Assembly: GCA_025353085.1 (NCBI GenBank)
Contig: JANXRI010000138.1
Span: 1 to 8,941 of the forward strand
DNA: 8,941 nt
Direction of reading: 5' to 3'
DNA from: Betaproteobacteria bacterium
GTDB taxonomy: Bacteria; Pseudomonadota; Gammaproteobacteria; Burkholderiales; SG8-41
The position numbers were made by a program, and so were the translations under genes. The notes under the pieces are model-generated. The model was not told the origin of the DNA. It was given only the letters and a program-made list of their open reading frames with translations, and did not search any database. Of the stretch, positions 1-6,657 are shown piece after piece (the first letter of the stretch is position 1; the number at the start of each line of letters is the position of its first letter).

Positions 1-59
1 ACTTCCATGGTTGTGTATTCGGTCACGGCGCCGGGTGAAAGTTTTGGCACTGCGGGCAT
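1..59 (-). CDS. 5' end of a divergent gene, cut by the window edge
   Basis: Read on the minus strand, an ATG at 59-57 is preceded by a perfect AGGAG (70-66) at 6-nt spacing. It opens a frame of 19 codons without a stop before the window ends. The N-terminus reads MPAVPKLSPGAVTEYTTMEV with the last residue incomplete; there is no signal peptide or membrane segment in what is visible. I do not recognise the family from so short a piece. It is transcribed divergently from the dehydrogenase at 220, with a 160-nt shared upstream region, so the two could be co-regulated. The ribosome site makes a real gene start likely; the function is unknown. Confidence 0.6.
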   Translation of the reverse strand, partial: MPAVPKLSPGAVTEYTTME

Positions 60-105
60 CGTATTCTCCTGCGTCTGCGGGCGCTGCAAGTGCGCCAAGG
101 CAATC

Positions 106-134
106 ATCATAAGCGATGTATCGGGTGTTGATAA
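106..134 (-). promoter_or_regulatory. Candidate sigma-70 promoter for the leftward gene
   Basis: On the minus strand a -35-like TTATCA (134-129) is separated by exactly 17 nt from a -10-like TATGAT (111-106). The matches to consensus are 4/6 and 5/6. Initiation near 99 would give a leader of about 40 nt before the ATG at 59. This was found by eye and has no experimental support. No equally good promoter was seen for the rightward gene. Confidence 0.35.
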
Positions 135-219
135 GCGAGTCGAACCCGGGGATGGCAACCCGCAGCCGCGCGCATTACTATCGGTTCTCGCAAAGAACAA
201 AGAAAAACAGGAGCACAGC

Positions 220-1128
220 ATGGAGCGCATCGGTGTCGTCGGTCTGGGATTAATGGGCACTGCGCTCGTGCGGCGACTGCGCGCGGCGGGGTTCGAAGTC
301 AAGGGATACGACGTCGATGCGCAAAAGCGCGAACGTGTCGTGCAAGAGGGCGCAGGTGCGGTCGCATCACTCGCCGAACTGGCTGCGCAATGCACGACGA
401 TCATGCTGGCCGTATTCAATACGGAGCAGGTCGAAGCGGTAGTCGAAGGCGAAAACGGCTTGTTGATTTCACGCGCTCAGACGGGGCCGCGGCAGACATT
501 CATCTGCACGAGCACCTGCGACCCCGGGCGTATCGCCGCACTTTCGGCTCGCATAGAGCCGCGTGCCGACTACATTGAAATGCCGGTCTCCGGCACGAGC
601 GGCCAGGTGGCGGCCGGCGACGGCGTGGGACTGGTCGCGGGCAAGCAACCAGCGATCGATGCCGTGCAAAGCGTGCTCGATGCCGTCTGCCCGAAGCGTC
701 AGTACCTGGGCGCAGTCGGCAATGGTGGAAAGGCTAAGCTGGCAGTCAATCTCGTGCTCGGGCTCAACCGGGGTGCGATCGCGGAAGGACTCGTCTTCGC
801 GGAAGAAATGGGGCTTGAGCCCGTGGCGTTTCTCGAAGTGCTGCGTAATTCCGCTGCCTATTCGCAAGTGATGGACATCAAGGGACCGCTGATGGCCCGG
901 CGCGAGTTCCAAACACCGGTAAGCCGGGTCGACCAAAGTTACAAGGATTTTGCACTGATGCTCGAGTACGCGCGCGCGCTCGGCCAGCAACTGCCATTCG
1001 CCGAAGTCTATGCGGAACTTCTGCGCGACTGCGTCGAGCACGGCGAGGCGCAATGGGACAACGCCGCGATTTTGGCCGCGATCGCACGGCGGCGCGGCAG
1101 GCCGGCGGGCGACGTGGCCGATTATTGA
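220..1128 (+). CDS. NAD(P)-dependent beta-hydroxyacid dehydrogenase (3-hydroxyisobutyrate dehydrogenase family)
   Basis: This 302-residue protein belongs to the cytoplasmic family that oxidises or reduces beta-hydroxy acids such as 3-hydroxyisobutyrate, tartronate semialdehyde or related C3-C4 acids. The Rossmann motif GLGLMG lies at residues 8-13, and Asp31 at the end of strand beta-2 favours NAD over NADP. The substrate-binding signature appears as MPVSGTSG (121-128). The catalytic-lysine motif (usually GxGxxxKxxNN) appears as GNGGKAKLAVN (167-177), giving Lys173 as the catalytic base. A C-terminal YKD (241-243) matches the family's conserved KD. Length is typical. The open frame extends upstream to position 7, but the start at 220 has AGGAG (209-213) 6 nt away and begins exactly at the Rossmann strand. 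Exact substrate cannot be told; neighbours do not decide it. Confidence 0.9.
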   Translation: MERIGVVGLGLMGTALVRRLRAAGFEVKGYDVDAQKRERVVQEGAGAVASLAELAAQCTTIMLAVFNTEQVEAVVEGENGLLISRAQTGPRQTFICTSTCDPGRIAALSARIEPRADYIEMPVSGTSGQVAAGDGVGLVAGKQPAIDAVQSVLDAVCPKRQYLGAVGNGGKAKLAVNLVLGLNRGAIAEGLVFAEEMGLEPVAFLEVLRNSAAYSQVMDIKGPLMARREFQTPVSRVDQSYKDFALMLEYARALGQQLPFAEVYAELLRDCVEHGEAQWDNAAILAAIARRRGRPAGDVADY

Positions 1129-1133
1129 TCTTT

Positions 1134-1159
1134 CACTAATTCGCGACAGCGAGTTAGTG
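1134..1159 (+). terminator. Stem-loop directly after the dehydrogenase stop
   Basis: Arms 1134-1144 and 1149-1159 form an 11-bp stem with one G-U pair around a GACA loop, starting 5 nt after the stop codon. The position fits a transcription terminator or 3'-end stabiliser, but there is no T-tract after it, so intrinsic termination would be weak. It is the first of five consecutive inverted repeats in this gap. Confidence 0.45.
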
Positions 1160-1168
1160 CCATTCTCA

Positions 1169-1188
1169 CCCTCTCCATCGGGAGAGGG
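1169..1188. repeat. 8-bp inverted repeat with ATCG loop
   Basis: CCCTCTCC (1169-1176) and GGAGAGGG (1181-1188) are perfect complements around a four-base loop, followed by a purine-rich run. Pyrimidine/purine hairpins of this style are often dispersed intergenic repeats in GC-rich proteobacteria; that comparison is from general knowledge. No second exact copy lies in this window. Confidence 0.4.
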
Positions 1189-1198
1189 ACGGGGAGGG

Positions 1199-1238
1199 AT
1201 TGAGCGTTCGGATTGTCATCCATTATGAAACGCTCAAT
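1199..1238. repeat. 10-bp perfect inverted repeat
   Basis: ATTGAGCGTT (1199-1208) is exactly complementary to AACGCTCAAT (1229-1238) across a 20-nt loop. It could be an RNA stem or a pair of protein-binding half sites. There is no coding frame through it worth keeping. Confidence 0.45.
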
Positions 1239-1240
1239 AA

Positions 1241-1278
1241 GCGCGCGAATGTGAAAGCAACTTCCGGCATTCGCGCGC
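1241..1278. repeat. 11-bp perfect GC-rich inverted repeat
   Basis: GCGCGCGAATG (1241-1251) is exactly complementary to CATTCGCGCGC (1268-1278) across a 16-nt loop. It begins only 2 nt after the previous repeat ends. The stem would be very stable in RNA. Confidence 0.5.
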
Positions 1279-1318
1279 GGCAGCGGAGCGCATTACCGTC
1301 CCGGCGCACTGCTGCCGC
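1277..1318. repeat. 8-bp GC-rich inverted repeat overlapping the previous one
   Basis: GCGGCAGC (1277-1284) is complementary to GCTGCCGC (1311-1318), and a G-U plus a G-C pair can extend the stem inward. Its first 2 nt overlap the end of the preceding stem, so the two folds compete at that point. It ends 55 nt before the start codon of the VOC-family gene. Confidence 0.4.
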
Positions 1319-1373
1319 CTGAGATTAAGGTAAGCTATTTGTCTCGCTTAAACGGAAATCAAAGGAGTGTTCA

Positions 1374-1814
1374 ATGGCTATCAGCGGTTTTCAGCATGTC
1401 AACATACGCTGCGCGGAAAGCGATCTGCCGGCAGTCGAAAAATTTTATGGTGAAGTGCTTGGCTTGCAAGTCGGCTCCCGCCCGGCTTTCCCTTTCAACG
1501 GCCTGTGGCTGTATGACGGCAACGACCCGATCGTACACGTCAGCGGGCGTTTCCCGCCGGGTTCCATTATCGCCGACCGGCACAATGGCAGCGTCGATCA
1601 TATTGCCTTCAGAGCAACCGGCGCGATCGAGTTTCGCGCGCGCTTGAAAAAGGTCGGCGTTTATTTCGAAGAGCAGAACATCGCGAAGGCCGGTTACCAG
1701 GTTTTTCTGCATGATCCGGTCGGGACAAAACTCGAATTTAATTTTCCGGCGACTGAAACTCCGCCCGAGCTGCCGTCCGGGACGCGCGCGGAGATGCAAT
1801 TGGGCAAGGCCTGA
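1374..1814 (+). CDS. Glyoxalase/bleomycin-resistance (VOC superfamily) protein
   Basis: This 146-residue single-domain protein has the paired beta-alpha-beta-beta-beta layout of the vicinal-oxygen-chelate fold. The first module starts GFQHVNIRC with His8 and holds the family hallmark FYGEVLGL (24-31). The second starts SVDHIAFR with His76, then has a DPVG turn (114-117) and ends KLEFNF with Glu121. His8, His76 and Glu121 sit where VOC enzymes bind a divalent metal, so a metal-dependent lyase, isomerase or dioxygenase activity is possible. The start has AAGGAG (1362-1367) at 6-nt spacing. It lies downstream of the dehydrogenase but behind a long run of hairpins, so it is probably transcribed separately. 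The substrate is unknown; simple glyoxalase I is one of several options. Confidence 0.85.
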   Translation: MAISGFQHVNIRCAESDLPAVEKFYGEVLGLQVGSRPAFPFNGLWLYDGNDPIVHVSGRFPPGSIIADRHNGSVDHIAFRATGAIEFRARLKKVGVYFEEQNIAKAGYQVFLHDPVGTKLEFNFPATETPPELPSGTRAEMQLGKA

Positions 1815-1840
1815 TGAAGCGGGGAGGCAAAGCCATCGCG

Positions 1841-1859
1841 GTAATGCTTTTGTCATTAC
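1841..1859 (+). terminator. Weak hairpin downstream of the VOC gene
   Basis: GTAATG (1841-1846) pairs with CATTAC (1854-1859) over a 7-nt loop, 26 nt after the stop codon. The stem is short and no T-run follows, so it is only a possible terminator. Confidence 0.2.
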
Positions 1860-1903
1860 GCATGTACCACACACGGTAACAAGAATAGCCCGCTGCGAGC
1901 CGG

Positions 1904-1916
1904 CAAGTTAAACTTG
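1904..1916. promoter_or_regulatory. 13-bp near-perfect palindrome upstream of the lipoprotein gene
   Basis: CAAGTT, one central A, and AACTTG form a compact symmetric site at 1904-1916, ending 10 nt before the ribosome binding site of the following gene. Its size and symmetry suit a dimeric repressor operator, but no regulator is encoded nearby and the site is short enough to occur by chance. Confidence 0.25.
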
Positions 1917-1926
1917 GCGTCTTAAC

Positions 1927-1931
1927 GGGAG
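1927..1931 (+). promoter_or_regulatory. Ribosome binding site that selects a GTG start
   Basis: GGGAG at 1927-1931 directly abuts the ATG at 1932, which is too close for initiation there. It lies 6 nt from the in-frame GTG at 1938, matching the 6-nt spacing of most other genes in this window. This supports GTG 1938 as the real start. Confidence 0.6.
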
Positions 1932-1937
1932 ATGCCA

Positions 1938-2453
1938 GTGGCAAGTTATCTTACGAGGTTCGGCTCGGCGGTCGCGGGGTTGTTTGCACTCACGGGCTGC
2001 GCCGTGTTGGTGCTGATTTCAATCGGGCCGGAGCAGCGCGCGGCGCTCTTTATGGTGCCCGCCGACAAAGCGGTGATTTATTTTTATCGCGACGAGGCGA
2101 TCGACAGCGCATCAGCCCCTGTCATGTACCTCGATGGCGATCCGCTCGGCGAGCCGACTACGATCGGATTTTGGTACCGTGAAGTCCCGGCGGGCCGGCA
2201 CACCATCGTGATCGACGGCGGCCGCGCCGATACGCTGGTGCTCGAAGTAGAAGAGGGTCATGTCTATTTCGTGGGCGAAGACGTTAACTGCGGGCTTCCG
2301 GCGACGCCTTATCTTCATGCAGTCAGGGAAGCGGCGGGACGCGCACGCATGCGCGCCCTGGTGGCGGCACGTAAAGCGCCGCCGGCCGGGATCACAAGCC
2401 CGGTTACCGAGTGCGGACCGGCCATCGACAGCGCAGGAGCCGTCGCGCTCTGA
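1938..2453 (+). CDS. DUF2846-type small lipoprotein
   Basis: A 171-residue envelope protein (173 if the ATG at 1932 is used). Residues 1-21 form a lipoprotein signal: Arg7, a hydrophobic stretch and the lipobox LTGC with the lipidated Cys21. Residue 22 is Ala, not Asp, which suits outer-membrane sorting. Residues about 40-113 resemble the DUF2846 beta-sandwich: VPADKAVIYFYR, a central MYLDGDPLGE strand and turn, then VPAGRHTIVID and VEEGHVYFVGEDVN. Two further cysteines (118 and 159) could form a disulfide. One oddity is that the hydrophobic run continues past Cys21 (AVLVLISIG), so an uncleaved membrane anchor is an alternative. The function of the family is not established. It is followed at 120 nt by the exported propeller gene, another envelope protein. 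Confidence 0.8.
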   Translation: MASYLTRFGSAVAGLFALTGCAVLVLISIGPEQRAALFMVPADKAVIYFYRDEAIDSASAPVMYLDGDPLGEPTTIGFWYREVPAGRHTIVIDGGRADTLVLEVEEGHVYFVGEDVNCGLPATPYLHAVREAAGRARMRALVAARKAPPAGITSPVTECGPAIDSAGAVAL

Positions 2454-2516
2454 ACGGTGCTCGCTCGCGCGAATTCGGCTCTGCCGGCACGAGCATTGGA
2501 GGGTCCCGCGGCCGCA

Positions 2517-2545
2517 TTGTGTTCGAGGTTGTATCGGCTTAGACT
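2517..2545 (+). promoter_or_regulatory. Possible promoter of the beta-propeller gene
   Basis: TTGTGT (2517-2522) and TAGACT (2540-2545) are separated by 17 nt and match the sigma-70 boxes at 3/6 and 4/6. The position, about 30 nt before the start codon, would give a short leader carrying the GGAGGAG ribosome site. The matches are weak. Confidence 0.22.
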
Positions 2546-2573
2546 TATCGCGCCTATAGAGGAGGAGATCACA

Positions 2574-3635
2574 ATGAACGCAAACAATAAAACTTCGAGC
2601 ATGCAATATTGCGCGCTTGCGCTGGCACTCGCGGCAATGCCGGCGGCGGCTGAAACCGCGCGCGTCTATGTCACTAACGCGGCCGGCGACAGCGTCCATG
2701 TCATCGATCCCGCCACCAACAAAGTCGTGCAGATCATCAAGGGCATAGAGGCGGCGCATGGCGTCGGTTTCTCGCCCGATGGCAAGTGGGTGTATATCAG
2801 TAACGAGGCCGAATCCACGCTAGACATCGTCGATCAAAAATCCGGCAAGATCGTGAAGCATGTGCCGCTGAGCGGCCGCCCGAATAATATTGCGGTGACG
2901 CCGGATGGCAAACGCATCGTGGTTGCGATCACGGAGCCGGGCACGCTCGACATCGTCGATACCGTGGCGCAGAAGCTGAGCAAGACAATCCCGATGACCG
3001 GCCGCCTGCACAATACGTACGTGACGCCGGACGGCAAGTACGCGGTGTCCGGTTCAGTGCGCAACAAATTTATGAACGTGGTTGACCTCGCGACGGACCA
3101 AACTGCCTGGGAAATCCAGTTCGACGGCGGCGTGCGCCCGATGGCGATCGAACAAGCGCCTGACGGCTCAACCAGCCGCGTGTTCGTGCAATTGTCCAAC
3201 CTGCACGGCTTCGCGGTCGTCGACTTTGCCACGCGCAAAGAAGTCGCGCGGATTAAGTTCCCGGATCAACCGAATGGCTACGGCAGTATCGAAGGCCGTG
3301 TCGGCGCCGGGGTGCCTTCGCATGGCATTGGCATCTCGCCGGATGGCAAAAGCCTGTGGGCCAACAGCCATGTCGCAAACGGCGTATTCGCCTATTCGTT
3401 GCCCGATTTGAAACCATTGGGGTTTGCCGCGCTGCCGGATCTGAAACTGGCAGGGCGCGAGCCGATCGGCGCGATTCCCGATTGGCTGACATTTGCGCCC
3501 GACAATAAGACTATCTACGTGGGTAATTCAACGTTTAACTCAGTGTCCGCGATCAACATGAAAACCATGAAGGTGGTGGCGCAAATTCCGGTGGGACAGG
3601 TGCCCAAGCGCATGAACACGTTGGTTATGAGGTAA
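2574..3635 (+). CDS. Exported YVTN-family seven-bladed beta-propeller protein
   Basis: A 353-residue periplasmic protein. Residues 1-26 are a Sec signal peptide ending AMPAAA before Glu27. The rest is made of repeated propeller blades: YVTNAAGDSVHVID, YISNEAESTLDIVD, VVAITEPGTLDIVD, AVSGSVRNKFMNVVD, FVQLSNLHGFAVVD, WANSHVANGVFAYS and YVGNSTFNSVSAIN each open one blade, seven in all. Several are joined by the family's SPDGK or TPDGK turns. His62 (HGVGFSPDGK) and His250 (HGIGISPDGK) occupy equivalent places in two blades. GGAGGAG (2561-2567) lies 6 nt before the ATG; the frame runs open further upstream but without a signal peptide. Related YVTN proteins bind ligands or partner proteins and often sit beside periplasmic redox genes; here a cytochrome gene converges on it. 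A catalytic role is not evident. Confidence 0.9.
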   Translation: MNANNKTSSMQYCALALALAAMPAAAETARVYVTNAAGDSVHVIDPATNKVVQIIKGIEAAHGVGFSPDGKWVYISNEAESTLDIVDQKSGKIVKHVPLSGRPNNIAVTPDGKRIVVAITEPGTLDIVDTVAQKLSKTIPMTGRLHNTYVTPDGKYAVSGSVRNKFMNVVDLATDQTAWEIQFDGGVRPMAIEQAPDGSTSRVFVQLSNLHGFAVVDFATRKEVARIKFPDQPNGYGSIEGRVGAGVPSHGIGISPDGKSLWANSHVANGVFAYSLPDLKPLGFAALPDLKLAGREPIGAIPDWLTFAPDNKTIYVGNSTFNSVSAINMKTMKVVAQIPVGQVPKRMNTLVMR

Positions 3636-3663
3636 GAAACGCGCGATAAGCAGATCTGCGCAT

Positions 3664-3704
3664 AAAAAAACGGCGGCGGCCTTGTGGACCGCCGCCGTTT
3701 TTTT
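3664..3704. terminator. Strong bidirectional intrinsic terminator
   Basis: A run of seven A (3664-3670), CGGCGGCGG (3671-3679), a 9-nt loop, CCGCCGCCG (3689-3697) and seven T (3698-3704) form a symmetric GC-rich stem flanked by A and T tracts. It works on either strand. It lies between the stops of the propeller gene (28 nt away) and the cytochrome gene (11 nt away) and would end both transcripts. Confidence 0.93.
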
Positions 3705-3715
3705 ATTGGACGACG

Positions 3716-4147
3716 TTATTTGACCGGGGCTTTTTTGCCATTTACCCACTCGGCAAGAATTTTCCAGTCCGGATCGTTTCTGCTTTCGAACTGACGGCCG
3801 CCGCTATGGTAAGGATTGCCGCCTTCCTGCGGCGCCAGCGGTTGCAACAGCAGACGGCTTTTAGCGATGTCGCCTGGCACGACCAGGCCCGACGCGGATT
3901 CGAAATTCTTGCGCGACTGTTCTTCTGTCCACGCTTTTGCGCCGTGTGCCATGTGCTGGAGCTTGAAAGCATTCGTACCTTCGGAATGACACACATAACA
4001 GCGCACGTGCTCGGGCCGCTTCTTCAAAAATATCGGTTCCACGCTTGTTTTATAAAAGCCGTAGTCGACCGCGTCCGCCGCCAGCGCAGGCGCCGCCTGC
4101 AGGCAGATTGCTGCGGTCACGGCGATGATCGAGTGGCGTATTGTCAT
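3716..4147 (-). CDS. Exported mono-haem c-type cytochrome, PSCyt1-like
   Basis: A 143-residue periplasmic protein. Residues 1-23 form a signal peptide ending ALA before Ala24. The haem-binding motif is CYVCH (50-54), the only CxxCH present. The layout matches the PSCyt1 (planctomycete cytochrome c-like) domain: YKTSVEPIFLKK ahead of the haem site, then VVPGDIAKSRLLLQPL (89-104), then DPDWKILAEWVNG near the C-terminus. Met66 or His68 might be the distal haem ligand; sequence alone does not say. GGAGG (4158-4154) lies 6 nt from the start. It converges with the propeller gene and shares its terminator, which suggests but does not prove a joint periplasmic electron-transfer role. It is divergent from the aldolase-family gene across 168 nt, where I saw no convincing promoter. 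Confidence 0.88.
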   Translation of the reverse strand: MTIRHSIIAVTAAICLQAAPALAADAVDYGFYKTSVEPIFLKKRPEHVRCYVCHSEGTNAFKLQHMAHGAKAWTEEQSRKNFESASGLVVPGDIAKSRLLLQPLAPQEGGNPYHSGGRQFESRNDPDWKILAEWVNGKKAPVK

Positions 4148-4315
4148 GTTGAGCCTCCGTAGCTGGCGGTGTGCCAGGCAAACTTTCTTATGGGCTTAGT
4201 TTTAGCATAGGGAGGAGGGCGGAGCAAATGTTGTCTGGTCATACGCGTTGGTGCGTTGCATCAGTCCGGTGTGAGACATGATAGAGTTTCATCGAATTTC
4301 ACGGCGAGGGCAGGA

Positions 4316-5101
4316 ATGACACGCAGCATCGCGAAACTGACCAGTAAAACACCGCTATTGCGCGAGCGCGTGAGCGACGAGGAATGGCAGCTGCGCTGCC
4401 GACTGGCGGCCGCGCATAGGCTGATCGCCCATTTCGTGTTCGTCGATATGACCTACAACCACGTATCGGCACGCCTGCCCGGCGAGCCGCAACATTTTCT
4501 GGTTAAAGCCGACAACGTCTTCATGGAGCAGGTCACCGCGTCCAATCTCGTGAAGTATGACGTCGATGGAAATCAGGTGATGGCTTCTGACTTCAAAGCG
4601 AGCCCGGCTGCCTATAACGTTCATGCGGCGGTGATGAAAGCCCGCCCCGACATCATGGCAGCCGTGCATACCCATTCTCCTGCCAATCTCGCCGTTTCCG
4701 CGCAACAGTGCGGCTTGCTGCCGCTCACGCAGCAGGCGATGCGGTTTCACGATCGTATTGCTTACTATCGCAACGAAGTAGACGATACGACGCGCGAGGG
4801 CGCACAGCATCTTGCCCGGGCGCTCGGCGACAAGTGGGTGATGATTCTCGAAAACCACGGCGTGCTGATAGGCGGCACGACGCTGCCCGAGGCTTACATC
4901 TTTCATCATTTTTTCGAGCTCGCCTGCCGCGCCCAGATCGGTGCGCTGGCCGGCGGCACACCGGTCATCACGCCTGTCGCTGAAGTGTGCGCAGAACGCG
5001 TCAAAAAATTCGGGCGGATGGGACAGTACGATGCGAATAGCCGCGACTGGATCGCGAGCATGGCGCTCGTTGAAAAGCATTATCCGGATTACCAAGATTG
5101 A
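4316..5101 (+). CDS. Class II aldolase/adducin family protein
   Basis: A 261-residue cytoplasmic protein with the AraD/FucA aldolase fold. Zinc ligands of the family are present: HTH in VHTHSP (His118, His120) and His181 in ENHGVL (179-184). The N-terminal TYNHVSARL (46-54) stands where aldolases have GNISAR. The catalytic glutamate, normally four residues before the conserved His of the SSExxxH segment, appears replaced by Ala99 (SPAAYNVH, 96-103). That is the pattern of the adducin-like branch rather than of sugar-phosphate aldolases, so lyase activity on a phosphorylated sugar is doubtful; a decarboxylase or other metal-dependent role is possible. The start at 4316 has GAGGG (4306-4310) 5 nt away; an upstream ATG at 4256 has no ribosome site and adds unconserved residues. 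The M20 peptidase follows after 74 nt. Confidence 0.85.
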   Translation: MTRSIAKLTSKTPLLRERVSDEEWQLRCRLAAAHRLIAHFVFVDMTYNHVSARLPGEPQHFLVKADNVFMEQVTASNLVKYDVDGNQVMASDFKASPAAYNVHAAVMKARPDIMAAVHTHSPANLAVSAQQCGLLPLTQQAMRFHDRIAYYRNEVDDTTREGAQHLARALGDKWVMILENHGVLIGGTTLPEAYIFHHFFELACRAQIGALAGGTPVITPVAEVCAERVKKFGRMGQYDANSRDWIASMALVEKHYPDYQD

Positions 5102-5175
5102 GTTGCTTTGGAGCGTGCGGGTTAGTCATCCTCCTCTTCAAGGGGAAGGAGAGAATCCATTAACAGGAATAATCC

Positions 5176-6597
5176 ATGACTCGCGAATCCGCCATATCCC
5201 GCGCCACCCGCCACTTCGATGAGGGTGCCTTCATTGCCGATCTCGCGCGCCGCGTCGCGTATCGTACCGAGAGCCAGGTGCCGGAAAGCCGGCCGCACTT
5301 GAGCGAATATCTGACTGAGGAACTCGGTCCTGCTTTCGAGCGCATCGGCTTCAAAGTTCAGATATTTGAAAACCCGGTTCCTGCGGGCGGGCCGCTGTTG
5401 CTGGCGGAGCGCATCGAGGATCCGAACCTGCCGACGGTACTCGGGTACGGGCACGGCGACGTCATACGAGGACTCGCCGACCAGTGGCGCACCGGGCTGT
5501 CGCCATGGGAGCTCAAGCAGGAGGGCAGTCGCTATTATGGCCGTGGTTCGGCCGACAACAAGGCGCAGCATTCGATCAACATGGCGGCGCTCGCAACGGT
5601 GATCGCGGAGCGCGGCAGGCTTGGTTTCAACGCCAAATTTCTTATCGAAACGGGCGAGGAGATTGGCTCGCTCGGGCTGCAGGAATTTTGTACGCGTGAA
5701 AAAGCGCGCCTCACGGCGGACGTGTTGATCGCATCTGATGGGCCGCGTCTTTCGGCGCACCGGCCGACGATTTATCTGGGCTCGCGGGGCGCCGTCAACA
5801 TGGATTTCACGGTCGATTTACGCGAAGGCGCGCACCACTCGGGCAACTGGGGCGGCTTGCTCGCCAATCCCGGCGTGCTGCTGGCGCATGCGCTCGCCAG
5901 CATCGTGACGCGTGAGGGCAAAGTACTGGTGCCGGCAATTCTGCCGCCTTCGATTCCGGATTCCGTACGCAAGGCGCTCGCCGATTGCGCGGTGGAGCCC
6001 GGCGCTGACGAGCCGGCAGTCGATGACTGGTGGGGTGAGCCCGGCTTTTCACGCGCCGAAAAAGTGTTCGGCTGGCATACGTTTGAAGTACTCGCGTTCA
6101 GGACTGGCAATCCGGACAATCCGGTCAATGCGATTCCGGGACGCGCAACCGCGCATTGCCAGATACGGTTTGTCGCGGGCACCGATCCGTATTCGTTCGT
6201 GCCGGCGTTGCGCCAGCATCTCGACGCGCAAGGTTTTGGCCGCGTGAAGATCGAACAGGCGAAGAAGGGTTTCTTTCATGCTACACGGCTCGATCCCGAT
6301 CATCCGTGGGTGCATTGGGCGGCGGAGTCGATCACGCGCACGACCGGCGCCAGGCCTGCCGTGTTGCCGAATGTGGGAGGCTCTTTACCTAACGAATGTT
6401 TCGCGGACACGCTCGGTTTGCCGACGATCTGGGTGCCGCACTCGTATGCGGGGTGCTCACAGCACGCACCTGACGAGCATGTGCTGTCACCGATATTGCG
6501 CGAAGGCTTGCAGATGATGACCGGCCTCTACTGGGACTTGGCCGAAAAAGGCGTACCCGCGCGCCACGTTGCAGGAAAGCAGGGCGTACGCACGTGA
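5176..6597 (+). CDS. M20 family metallopeptidase (ArgE/DapE/carnosinase type)
   Basis: A 473-residue two-zinc hydrolase of peptides or N-acyl amino acids, with no signal peptide, hence cytoplasmic. Every expected active-site element is visible: His93 and Asp95 in GHGDV, bridging Asp127 in GSADNKA, the Glu161-Glu162 pair in ETGEEIGS, Asp188 in ASDGP and His430 in CSQHAPDEH. The inserted dimerisation (lid) domain begins around residue 200 and carries EGAHHSGNWGG (217-227), whose His contributes to the substrate pocket across the dimer. Length is typical of dipeptidase-like M20 members. AGGA (5165-5168) lies 7 nt before the ATG. It sits between the aldolase-family gene (74 nt upstream) and an exported protein gene (60 nt downstream) on one strand, a likely transcription unit. 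Which amide it cleaves cannot be told. Confidence 0.92.
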   Translation: MTRESAISRATRHFDEGAFIADLARRVAYRTESQVPESRPHLSEYLTEELGPAFERIGFKVQIFENPVPAGGPLLLAERIEDPNLPTVLGYGHGDVIRGLADQWRTGLSPWELKQEGSRYYGRGSADNKAQHSINMAALATVIAERGRLGFNAKFLIETGEEIGSLGLQEFCTREKARLTADVLIASDGPRLSAHRPTIYLGSRGAVNMDFTVDLREGAHHSGNWGGLLANPGVLLAHALASIVTREGKVLVPAILPPSIPDSVRKALADCAVEPGADEPAVDDWWGEPGFSRAEKVFGWHTFEVLAFRTGNPDNPVNAIPGRATAHCQIRFVAGTDPYSFVPALRQHLDAQGFGRVKIEQAKKGFFHATRLDPDHPWVHWAAESITRTTGARPAVLPNVGGSLPNECFADTLGLPTIWVPHSYAGCSQHAPDEHVLSPILREGLQMMTGLYWDLAEKGVPARHVAGKQGVRT

Positions 6598-6657
6598 CTT
6601 CGGTCAATCTTCGGAAGTAAAATGCCGCGGTCAAAAACATAATAAGGGGAGCAGCGA

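Noticed and set aside
469..1053. Long minus-strand frame of 194 codons opposite the dehydrogenase gene
   Set aside because: It is antisense to a well-supported gene, lacks a ribosome site and shows the Arg/His/Ala-rich composition expected of a shadow of GC-rich coding DNA.
2112..2759. Minus-strand frame of 215 codons spanning the lipoprotein and start of the propeller gene
   Set aside because: It crosses two genes and their intergenic region and reads as Arg/His/Cys-rich nonsense without any domain.
3671..3697. Repeated CGG and CCG triplets as a microsatellite
   Set aside because: The two arms are exact complements flanked by A7 and T7 between convergent genes, which is fully explained by a bidirectional terminator.
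4355..5095. Minus-strand frame of 246 codons opposite the class II aldolase gene
   Set aside because: It mirrors the real gene codon for codon, has no start signal and no recognisable motif.
5122..5160. Pyrimidine/purine-rich imperfect hairpin between the aldolase-family and M20 genes
   Set aside because: Pairing is only about five base pairs before mismatches and the purine half may simply support translation; it is not good enough to call a terminator or a second copy of the 1169-1188 repeat.
6638..6643. CATAAT, a good -10-like hexamer before the exported-protein gene
   Set aside because: No acceptable -35 lies 16-18 nt upstream, and initiation from it would fall inside the ribosome binding site.
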